A stretch of 64,000 bases of DNA from Mucilaginibacter gossypiicola (lineage in GTDB: Bacteria > Bacteroidota > Bacteroidia > Sphingobacteriales > Sphingobacteriaceae). The notes under the pieces were generated by a model. That model was not told the DNA's origin. It searched no databases and saw only the letters and a list, made by a program, of their open reading frames with translations. The stretch is taken from NCBI RefSeq assembly GCF_900110105.1, contig NZ_FOCL01000008.1:248001-312000 (forward strand), in the 5' to 3' direction. A program made the position numbers and the translations under genes. How positions within the stretch are numbered: position 1 is the stretch's first letter; each line of letters begins with the position of its first letter. Of the stretch, positions 8,842 through 15,826 are shown piece after piece.

Positions 8842-9426
8842 TTACCCGTTTACCACTTGCAAATGCGCAAGTGCCATTGCTTTTAAATGATCTATATTAT
8901 TTACAGCCACGTGCGTCTCTTTTGCCATGTCATCCCAATAGCGCAACCTGATGATAAGTTCGGCGTCCTGGTTTAGTTCAAACTCGGCAGCTTCATCAGC
9001 AGTCATAACGCCTCCCTGAAATTCAAGAGTAGCTTTGCTGGCATCCGATAGGCGGTTATAATATTCGGGGTATTTATAGGTAAGATATCTTTTGGCAATT
9101 ACATGGCCCTGTACCAGGTTGGCAACCCTTTCAGAAAACCCGCGCTCCAGCAGGTAGTCGGCACCCAGGCGTTCGTGATCAACATTGCCCATGCCGTCCA
9201 TGCTTCCGGCCTCTTCCGCATCGGCGCAAAGATGCCCTATATCATGAAAAAAAGCAGCAAGCACTACCTCATCATCATAACCTTCGGCCTCAGCTAAATC
9301 GGCCGCCTGCGACATATGCTCCAGTTGGGAAACAGGCTCTCCTATATAATCAGCATCGCCAAATTTTTCATATAACGAAAATACTTCATCAACCACAGCT
9401 TTCGGATTATATTGAGATGGTGCCAT
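8842..9426 (-). CDS. PhnZ-like HD-domain oxygenase, phosphonate-degradation type
   Basis: A 194-residue HD-domain protein of the group named phosphonate degradation HD-domain oxygenase. The PhnZ-type pattern is visible: Y27 and E30 in ADYIGEPVSQ (substrate amine site in PhnZ), diiron ligands H37 (LEHMSQ), H61-D62 (FFHDIGHL), H84 (DHERLG), H108 (QGHVI) and D165 or D166 (YWDDMAK). PhnZ oxidatively cleaves the C-P bond of 1-hydroxy-2-aminoethylphosphonate to glycine and phosphate; the substrate here is inferred. No PhnY-type hydroxylase is in the window. It is divergent from the XRE-cupin gene across 253 bp and lies 178 bp upstream of susC on the same strand. Confidence 0.85.
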   Translation of the reverse strand: MAPSQYNPKAVVDEVFSLYEKFGDADYIGEPVSQLEHMSQAADLAEAEGYDDEVVLAAFFHDIGHLCADAEEAGSMDGMGNVDHERLGADYLLERGFSERVANLVQGHVIAKRYLTYKYPEYYNRLSDASKATLEFQGGVMTADEAAEFELNQDAELIIRLRYWDDMAKETHVAVNNIDHLKAMALAHLQVVNG

Positions 9427-9555
9427 ACTTTTTAAATTTTTTGGTGCAAATAAACAGGATGTAAGTTATTAAAACATTAAGTGTTTGTGAATTATAGACA
9501 CATCTGCCAATATTTAAGAATTTGTTAACACAACTAATTACCAGCCATTAAGCTA

Positions 9556-9574
9556 AACATAAATGGTTTATGTT
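9556..9574. promoter_or_regulatory. Palindromic operator candidate between HD oxygenase and XRE-cupin genes
   Basis: AACATAAA-TGG-TTTATGTT is a perfect 8+8 inverted repeat in the divergent intergenic region. It contains TGGTTTA, also present in both copies of the 42-bp element upstream of susC and the phosphonatase-like gene. The XRE-cupin protein is the obvious candidate to bind it. Confidence 0.55.
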
Positions 9575-9618
9575 CGTAAAAAGAAACAACATACGTACGG
9601 CGGTAACAAAAAAATCAT

Positions 9619-9648
9619 TTTGGATAACTATACGTATTAATTACTTTG
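9619..9648 (+). promoter_or_regulatory. Candidate promoter of the XRE-cupin gene
   Basis: TTTG (9619-9622), 18 bases, then TTACTTTG (9641-9648), one base off the Bacteroidota TAnnTTTG box; it would give a leader of roughly 25 nt before the ATG at 9680. Confidence 0.5.
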
Positions 9649-9679
9649 CGCAGCGAACACCTGCATAAAAAGATACATA

Positions 9680-10258
9680 ATGGAAGAAGATATACTGATA
9701 CAGATCAGTAACCGGATAAAAGAACGCCGTCGCGAAAAAAATATAACCGTACAGGAACTTGCCGTAAGGGCCAACGTAAGTAAAGGCCTGATATCACAAA
9801 TTGAAAACAGCCGCACCATTCCATCGCTCATTGTACTTATAGATATCATTAAAGCACTGGAAATAGATTTGAACGAGTTTTTTAAAGATATGCGTTCAAA
9901 AAGCGACCACCCGCCCGTTTTAGTAAAGCGCAAACATGAATATGATCATTTTGAAAAAGAACATGCCGATGGTTTTCATTATCAGCGCATCTTTACACAA
10001 TCAATAAGTCAAAGCACGGTTGATATTGTAATATTGGAGCTTGAACCCGATGCCTCACGCCCGCTTGTTGAAACCGAGGCTTTTGAGTATAAGTATATCC
10101 TGTCAGGCCAGATAGCCTACCAGTTTAACGACGATACCATAACCCTTAACCAGGGCGATAGTATGCTCTTTGACGGTCGCATTTCCCATACTCCCAAAAA
10201 CATGGGCAACACCACGGCCAGCATGCTGGTGATCTATTTTTTTGAAGAGAAGAAATAG
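9680..10258 (+). CDS. XRE-family regulator with C-terminal cupin domain
   Basis: A 192-residue protein: helix-turn-helix domain at about 8-65 (QISNRIKERRREKNITVQELA, recognition segment NVSKGLISQIENSRTIPSL) and a cupin_2 sensor at about 110-190 (VETEAFEYKYILSGQ, TLNQGDSMLFDGRISHTPKN). Such regulators bind a small metabolite in the cupin and act on nearby operons. It faces the HD oxygenase gene across a region with a 19-bp palindrome, and lies between the two halves of the organophosphorus locus, so control of both is plausible but not shown. Residues 66-105 are a charged linker. Confidence 0.9.
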   Translation: MEEDILIQISNRIKERRREKNITVQELAVRANVSKGLISQIENSRTIPSLIVLIDIIKALEIDLNEFFKDMRSKSDHPPVLVKRKHEYDHFEKEHADGFHYQRIFTQSISQSTVDIVILELEPDASRPLVETEAFEYKYILSGQIAYQFNDDTITLNQGDSMLFDGRISHTPKNMGNTTASMLVIYFFEEKK

Positions 10259-10380
10259 GTTAGTGAGTGGTTGATTGGGTTGATTATGTGAGTGGTTAAT
10301 GGAACGGGGTAATGTAATGCCACTTCTCTTTAATAGGCTGAAACAAAAATCAATTCATTATAAACAAAAGCAAACTTTAA

Positions 10381-11193
10381 TTAGTGCGTCCACTCGGTAG
10401 GTGCTTTACCAAATTCTTTTTTAAATGAATGGGAAAAATGGGCCAGGCTTTCAAATCCTAAATCGAGGTAAATTTCGGATGGTTTCCGGTTTTTGTTTTC
10501 AATGAGGTGACGTGCCTCTGCAAGCCGCCTGGCTTGAAGCCAGTGCCGCGGCGAGCTGTCAAAAGTTTTTTGGAAATCGCGTTTAAACCCTGCAAGGCTC
10601 CGACCGGTAAGTTGCGCAAATTTCTCGACGGGTATGTTGAAATGAAAATTGCTGAGCATAAATTTTTCCAGATCGATTTTATGAGGCTCCGAAAAATCAA
10701 ACAAGAAATCCTTTAGCTCGGGCATGGTGTGCAGCAGTAACTGCACGGCTTCCCTTACTTTAAGCAGACCCAGTTGTTTGGTTATTTTTTCGTTGGGATG
10801 GTGAACATAAGGGATCACCGATTGAAAAAAGCCCCGTAGAAACTCATTTTCGGGGATCCTGATATTGGGCTGACCTGTGTATTTCTGTCCCGGCTCTATC
10901 TGCTCTTCCAGGGCAAGCTGCCGCAACATATCTTCTTTTAGGCAAATGATAATAGTTTGATAGTCGCCGCCATCTACCGGCATTTTGATGAGTTCGCCCA
11001 ATTGATTTTTACGGATCAGCATCATTTCGCCGCCTTTCATAGCTATTTTTTGATTGGCGGTTTCTATGCAAAATTGTCCCGAAACCTGTAGCACCAGGGT
11101 ACTGTGTTCAAAAAAGCCCACCTTTTCTTTTCTCATCTTCGAGAAAAAAGAGTAAAATATAACTCCGGGAATTATTTCGGTTGGATTGGTCAC
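10381..11193 (-). CDS. AraC family transcriptional regulator
   Basis: A 270-residue AraC/XylS-type regulator. The N-terminal part (about 10-160) is a cupin-like sensing domain of the AraC_N/ExsA-like kind (FEHSTLVLQVSGQFCIE). The C-terminal 100 residues carry two helix-turn-helix motifs, with FNIPVEKFAQLTGRSLAGFKR and the closing signature LGFESLAHFSHSFKKEFG followed by PTEW. It is 45 nt downstream of an aldo/keto reductase gene on the same strand, a common pairing in which the regulator controls the reductase. Effector unknown. No link to the phosphonate genes can be seen beyond position. Confidence 0.9.
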   Translation of the reverse strand: MTNPTEIIPGVIFYSFFSKMRKEKVGFFEHSTLVLQVSGQFCIETANQKIAMKGGEMMLIRKNQLGELIKMPVDGGDYQTIIICLKEDMLRQLALEEQIEPGQKYTGQPNIRIPENEFLRGFFQSVIPYVHHPNEKITKQLGLLKVREAVQLLLHTMPELKDFLFDFSEPHKIDLEKFMLSNFHFNIPVEKFAQLTGRSLAGFKRDFQKTFDSSPRHWLQARRLAEARHLIENKNRKPSEIYLDLGFESLAHFSHSFKKEFGKAPTEWTH

Positions 11194-11238
11194 TATGTAA
11201 ATATATAAAATAGAAGGGGCTTATGCAGCCCCATCTAT

Positions 11239-12195
11239 TTATCGTTGCAGGTATGTACCGCCCAATATTGCACCTTGCGCAAAAGTGGTGTTAAGCGTGT
11301 TCATTTCATCCGCGCTAAATTCAACTTGCATAGCCTGTATATTTTCCGGCAGACGTGATCTGCGGCTCATGCTCACCAATGGCATAATATCGCCCTGGGC
11401 GTTTACCCATGCAATGGCAAGCTGAGTAGGCGTATAGCCTTTGTTGCTGGCCATTTGTTTCAACACTTCAACTTTTTCAAGATTTTTTACCAGGTTTTCT
11501 CCCTGGAAACGTGAAAAGTGATTATGATAACTATCTGCCGGAAGCGGTGCTTTCATATCGCCGGTAAGTAAACCTTCGGCCGTGTTGGCAAATGCTACCA
11601 CGCCAATGCCCAATTCTTTTGCAGTGGGGAGAAGATCGTTTTCAATTTGCCTGTCGGCTAATGAGTAACCAATTTCCAACGCGGTCACCGGGTGTACGCT
11701 GTTGGCTTTGCGTAATTGATCTGCAGTAATTTCAGACACACCAAGGTGGCGTACTTTGCCTTCTTTGATCAGGTCTGCAACTGTACCTATTACATCTTCT
11801 ACCGGTACGCTGTTATCCAGGCGGCAAGGCTGATACAGGTCAATAGTGTCTATACCTAATCGCACCAACGAATAATTGATGAAGTTTTTAATAGCGATAG
11901 GGCGAAGGTCTAAGCCAAGCCATTGGCCATTGTAAAAAATAGCACCAAATTTAACGCTGATAAACGCGTCGTCCCGGCGGCCTTTGATGGCTTTGCCAAC
12001 CAATAGCTCGTTATGACCGGCACCATAAAAATCGCCCGTGTTTAAAAAGTTAATGCCACTATCTAATGCTGCCTGTATAGTAGCGATACTTTCGCTTTCA
12101 TCATTGGCCTTGCTGCCCCAAACTGACGACATGCGCATACAGCCCAACCCAAGTTTTGAAACCAACGGGCCGTTTTTGCCCAAATTTATTTTCAT
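11239..12195 (-). CDS. Aldo/keto reductase lacking the usual catalytic histidine
   Basis: NADPH-dependent aldo/keto reductase barrel, about 318 residues from the ATG at 12195 (MKINLGKNGPLVSKLGLGCM); an upstream ATG at 12231 adds 12 residues with no domain match. Tetrad members D, Y and K are visible in TGDFYGAG and SVKFGA. The position normally occupied by histidine in YYQHRVD reads YQPCRLD, so His is replaced. Members with YQPxRLD are known in Bacteroidota and other groups. Substrate is unknown. It is followed by the AraC regulator, likely its own controller. The N-terminus lies 222 bp from the divergent phosphonatase-like operon. Confidence 0.88.
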   Translation of the reverse strand: MKINLGKNGPLVSKLGLGCMRMSSVWGSKANDESESIATIQAALDSGINFLNTGDFYGAGHNELLVGKAIKGRRDDAFISVKFGAIFYNGQWLGLDLRPIAIKNFINYSLVRLGIDTIDLYQPCRLDNSVPVEDVIGTVADLIKEGKVRHLGVSEITADQLRKANSVHPVTALEIGYSLADRQIENDLLPTAKELGIGVVAFANTAEGLLTGDMKAPLPADSYHNHFSRFQGENLVKNLEKVEVLKQMASNKGYTPTQLAIAWVNAQGDIMPLVSMSRRSRLPENIQAMQVEFSADEMNTLNTTFAQGAILGGTYLQR

Positions 12196-12391
12196 CATGT
12201 TTTTTATAGTTGATATTTTATTAAAAAACAAAGATCAGGTGTTTTGTTCATGAGGGGATTTCTTGCACGGCTCAATTTACTTGTCTGTATGGCTCAAGTT
12301 TTTATAATAATTCCTTTGTAGAAACTTCTCACATAAATTTCTCGTTTGCAAATTAAGGAAACCCAATCACCCACCTTAACCAAACCTTAAC

Positions 12392-12433
12392 ACTAACTTG
12401 GTTTAATTTTAATAAATTAAGTTTAGTATTGCT
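12392..12433 (+). promoter_or_regulatory. Shared 42-bp promoter/operator upstream of the phosphonatase-like operon
   Basis: ACTAACTTGGTTTA, 14 variable bases, then AGTTTAGTATTGCT. It matches the element upstream of susC at 36/42 positions. TAGTATTG at 12424-12431 could be the -7 box, with a leader of about 16 nt. In this copy GTTTAG-TATTG-CTAAAC (12421-12437) also forms a palindrome that the susC copy lacks. Confidence 0.75.
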
Positions 12434-12453
12434 AAACAATTATATTTGTTATT

Positions 12454-13140
12454 ATGAGCATAAAATTAGTGGTATTTGACATAGCTGGCACTACGGTTAA
12501 AGACGATCACGAGGTTAGCAAAGCTTTCAGGGCTGCTATGCAAAAGTTTGGTTATGAAGTTAAACTGGAAAAAATAGATCCGCTAATGGGCTACGAGAAA
12601 ACGCTTGCCATCCGTAAAATGCTTGCCGAACACGAAGCCAACCAATCAGTTATTACCGATGAGCTGGTAATAGCCATACATAAAGAGTTTGTTCATCAAA
12701 TGATTAACTTTTACCGGTTTGAGCCCCGCATTGAGCCGCTGCCAAATGTTGAAGAAACATTTACCAAACTGCATGAGCAAGGCGTAAAAGTAGGTATCAA
12801 CACAGGTTTTTCGCGCGATATAGCTGATACTATTATAAACCGTTTGCAATGGCGGGAAAAAGGCCTGATCGACTACATTGTTGGCTCGGACGAGGTAGAA
12901 CTTGGCCGCCCGCACCCTTTCATGATCCAAAAAATGATGCAGGAAGCGGGTATTGCCGATGCCGTGGAAGTGGTTAAAGTAGGCGATACCGAAGTTGACG
13001 TACGCGAAGGTCAAAATGCCGGTTGTAAATACTCAATAGGTGTAACTACAGGAGCTTTCACCCGTGCCGAGCTGGAAACCTACCATCCTACCCATATTAT
13101 TGACGATATTGCACAAGTAGTTGATATCATAAACCAATAA
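12454..13140 (+). CDS. Phosphonatase-like HAD hydrolase (PhnX-like)
   Basis: A 228-residue HAD-superfamily hydrolase of the PhnX-like (TIGR03351-type) group. Motif I is VVFDIAGTT: D9 is the nucleophile and, as in phosphonoacetaldehyde hydrolase, the second acid is replaced by Ala (DxAGTT). K49 in MGYEK aligns with the Schiff-base lysine of PhnX (MGxxK), supporting C-P cleavage of an aldehyde such as phosphonoacetaldehyde. Motif II is NTGFS (T117), GRPHP at 151-155 is the motif III region and VGDTEVD (D178, D182) is motif IV. It is first in an operon with the MFS carrier 4 nt downstream and the HpnW-like oxidoreductase, and carries the 42-bp element shared with susC. Confidence 0.88.
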   Translation: MSIKLVVFDIAGTTVKDDHEVSKAFRAAMQKFGYEVKLEKIDPLMGYEKTLAIRKMLAEHEANQSVITDELVIAIHKEFVHQMINFYRFEPRIEPLPNVEETFTKLHEQGVKVGINTGFSRDIADTIINRLQWREKGLIDYIVGSDEVELGRPHPFMIQKMMQEAGIADAVEVVKVGDTEVDVREGQNAGCKYSIGVTTGAFTRAELETYHPTHIIDDIAQVVDIINQ

Positions 13141-13144
13141 GTAT

Positions 13145-14488
13145 ATGAGGTTGATTGAAAGTTTACGTGCAAAAGTAGCCCAATGGCCTTATGCACTGAT
13201 TTCTGTTTTGGCAGCAGTTTCGGCCTTCGGAACGTATACTTCCATGTATGCTTTCCGTAAGGCATTTGCAGCCGCAACTTTTACAGGCCACGAATACTTT
13301 CATGTTGATTATAAAGTTTGGCTGGTTATAGCCCAGGTTATCGGCTACATGAGCAGCAAGTTTTATGGTATTAAATTTATAGCCGAAGTAAACAGCAAAA
13401 CCCGTGCACGCTATATTTTAGTGCTGATCGGTATTGCCTGGGCAGCCCTGCTTGCCTTTGCTTTTGTGCCTGCACCCTGGAATATCGTATTTCTGTTCAT
13501 CAACGGTTTCCCGCTGGGCCTTATCTGGGGACTTGTTTTCGGTTACCTGGAAGGCCGCCGTTCAACCGAGTTCATGGCTTCAGTATTATCTATCAGCCTT
13601 ATTTTTGCATCGGGCTTTGTAAAAACAACAGGACGTACGCTTATAAGCAGTTTCCATGTAAATGAGTATTACATGCCCTTTTTAACAGGAGCTGTATTTG
13701 CACTGCCGCTGTTATTTTTTGTAGGTTGTATGGAGCTTATCCCCGCGCCTACCACCGAAGACATACGTTTACGCTCCGAGCGTATCCCAATGAACGCCGC
13801 GGAGCGTAAGCAATTCGTTATCCGTTTTTTACCGGGTATTATCCTTACCCTGATTGTTTATGTACTGCTTACTATTATGCGCGATGTGCGCGATAATTTT
13901 GAGGTAGAGATCTGGGCCAGCCTGGGCATAAAGGATAACAGCATTTTTACTACTACGGATATTAAAATTTCGCTGGTGGTATTAGTAGCAATGAGTTTAC
14001 TCATCCTGGTGCGTAAAAACCTCCGCGCTTTCAGTATTATCCATTTAATGATCATTGCCGGTTGCGTGCTGGTGGGTATATCAACCATCATGTTTACCTT
14101 TAAAATGGTAAGCCCAACCTTATGGATGACCTGCGTTGGCCTGGGACTTTACATGGGCTATGTGCCCTACAATGCCATATTTTTTGAGCGGATGATAGCT
14201 TCGTTCCACTATAAAAGCAACGTAGGCTTTATCATGTACATTGCCGATTCGATGGGATACCTGGGCAGTGTAAGTGTTTTACTGGTAAAAGAACTTGGCC
14301 GCCCGTCAATAAGCTGGGGAGCCTTTTTTCAGGAAGGTGTTATGATAGTGGCCATCGTTGGTGGTGTTTGCGCATCGCTATCGCTCATTTACTTTTTACA
14401 AAGCGCTGCCCGCGATAAAAAAAAATTGAGTACCGAAGAAGGTACCAGGGAACAGATAAATTTTCAGACAATAAGTGCGCAGCCATGA
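13145..14488 (+). CDS. DUF5690 family MFS transporter
   Basis: A 447-residue polytopic inner membrane protein with about 12 hydrophobic segments, matching the DUF5690 group of the major facilitator superfamily (ISVLAAVSAFGTYTSMYAFRK at the N-terminus). No substrate is established for the family. Its position between the phosphonatase-like hydrolase (4 nt gap) and the FAD oxidoreductase suggests import of a phosphonate or related compound through the inner membrane; this is inference. The last 25 residues are charged and cytoplasmic. Start codon follows the preceding stop directly, consistent with coupled translation. Confidence 0.87.
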   Translation: MRLIESLRAKVAQWPYALISVLAAVSAFGTYTSMYAFRKAFAAATFTGHEYFHVDYKVWLVIAQVIGYMSSKFYGIKFIAEVNSKTRARYILVLIGIAWAALLAFAFVPAPWNIVFLFINGFPLGLIWGLVFGYLEGRRSTEFMASVLSISLIFASGFVKTTGRTLISSFHVNEYYMPFLTGAVFALPLLFFVGCMELIPAPTTEDIRLRSERIPMNAAERKQFVIRFLPGIILTLIVYVLLTIMRDVRDNFEVEIWASLGIKDNSIFTTTDIKISLVVLVAMSLLILVRKNLRAFSIIHLMIIAGCVLVGISTIMFTFKMVSPTLWMTCVGLGLYMGYVPYNAIFFERMIASFHYKSNVGFIMYIADSMGYLGSVSVLLVKELGRPSISWGAFFQEGVMIVAIVGGVCASLSLIYFLQSAARDKKKLSTEEGTREQINFQTISAQP

Positions 14489-14539
14489 GTGCAAAGTCAA
14501 AAAAATGACCGATGACTCAATGACCTAATAAATAATATA

Positions 14540-15676
14540 ATGAGCGAAAACAAAAGTGCAATAATTATAGGCGCAGGCATTGTAGGTTTAGCTACAGCCC
14601 GCGCTTTGGCCGTTCGTGGCTATAAGGTAACCGTATTTGAACGCAATGAACGCGCCGTAGGCGCTTCTATCCGCAATTTTGGTATGGTGTGGCCTATTGG
14701 CCAGGCTACCGGCCCAATGTTTGAACGTGCCATGCTGTCAAAAAGCATCTGGAAAACGGTTTGTACCGAAGCCAATATCTGGCACAACGAAGTTGGCTCC
14801 TTGCACCTTGCCTATCATGATGATGAACTGCAGGTGATAGAAGAATATGTGGATGTAAATAAACAACACCGTGATTGCGCTGTGCTAACCCCCTCCGAGG
14901 CTATTTCAACATCACCGGCCATCAATGCCGATGGTTTGAAAGGTGCATTGTGGAGCGGCGAAGAAATGATTATTGAGTCGCGCGTAGCCGTTGGACAAGT
15001 GGCAGCTTACCTTGCCGAAAAATTTGGCGTTGAATTTAACTGGAACACGGCCATCAGCCGTATCGAACATCCAAAAGTTAGCTCAGGTACGCGAAGCTGG
15101 GAAGCAGACGAAATCTATGTTTGCAGCGGCGCCGATTTTGAAACACTTTATCCCGAACTTTTTGCACAAACGCAGATCACCAAGTGCAAACTCCAGATGA
15201 TGCGTTTGGTTACCCAGCCCGATGAATGGCGCATCGGCCCTTCATTATGCGGTGGTTTATCCCTGATCCATTATCCGGGTTTCCAGGCGGCGGCCTCATT
15301 ACCGGCATTGCGCACGCGTTATGAGGAACAATATGCGACACACCTGAAATGGGGTATCCACGTAATGGTATCACAAAATGGCAGCGGCGAACTTACCATC
15401 GGCGATTCGCACGAATATGGCCTGGTTCATGACCCTTTCGACAAAGAATTTATTAATAATTTAATAATCGAGTACTTACATACATTTGCCAATTTTAAGG
15501 ACTGGAAAATGCTGCAGTCATGGCACGGCATCTATCCTAAAATGACCAACGGCGCGTACGAGCTTATTGTTGATATTGAGCCAGGTGTAACTTTAATCAA
15601 TGGCCTTGGCGGTAACGGCATGACACTATCATTTGGGCTTTGTGAACAAGTTATTGCAGAACGAAAAGGCAAGTAG
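14540..15676 (+). CDS. FAD-dependent oxidoreductase, HpnW-like (TIGR03364 type)
   Basis: A 378-residue flavoprotein of the DAO fold. The dinucleotide-binding motif is IIIGAGIVGLATARAL (8-23), followed by VTVFERN; the C-terminus has the LINGLGGNGMTLSFG flavin-contact segment. The best family match is the group that co-occurs with phosphonatase genes (HpnW). Such an enzyme can oxidise an amine to an aldehyde, which would feed phosphonoacetaldehyde to the hydrolase two genes upstream without a PhnW transaminase; N-alkylated aminoethylphosphonates are attractive substrates, but this is inference. It lies 51 nt after the MFS gene, in a spacer with short repeated ATGACC/ATGACT words. Confidence 0.85.
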   Translation: MSENKSAIIIGAGIVGLATARALAVRGYKVTVFERNERAVGASIRNFGMVWPIGQATGPMFERAMLSKSIWKTVCTEANIWHNEVGSLHLAYHDDELQVIEEYVDVNKQHRDCAVLTPSEAISTSPAINADGLKGALWSGEEMIIESRVAVGQVAAYLAEKFGVEFNWNTAISRIEHPKVSSGTRSWEADEIYVCSGADFETLYPELFAQTQITKCKLQMMRLVTQPDEWRIGPSLCGGLSLIHYPGFQAAASLPALRTRYEEQYATHLKWGIHVMVSQNGSGELTIGDSHEYGLVHDPFDKEFINNLIIEYLHTFANFKDWKMLQSWHGIYPKMTNGAYELIVDIEPGVTLINGLGGNGMTLSFGLCEQVIAERKGK

Positions 15677-15826
15677 TTCATGGTTGATGGTTCATGGATT
15701 TTTAAAAATTAACCATAAATTCTGAAGATTTAAAACAACCATTGTAATTTGGCCATCGCCAATATTAAAAACTAAAAACAACCATGATCTATCATCCATA
15801 GGCCATGAACTAAATAAAAACAAAAC

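Noticed and set aside
12441..12448. TATATTTG as the -7 box of the phosphonatase-like operon
   Set aside because: It ends 5 nt before the ATG, which would leave essentially no leader, and no -33 element fits; the conserved TAGTATTG upstream is preferred.
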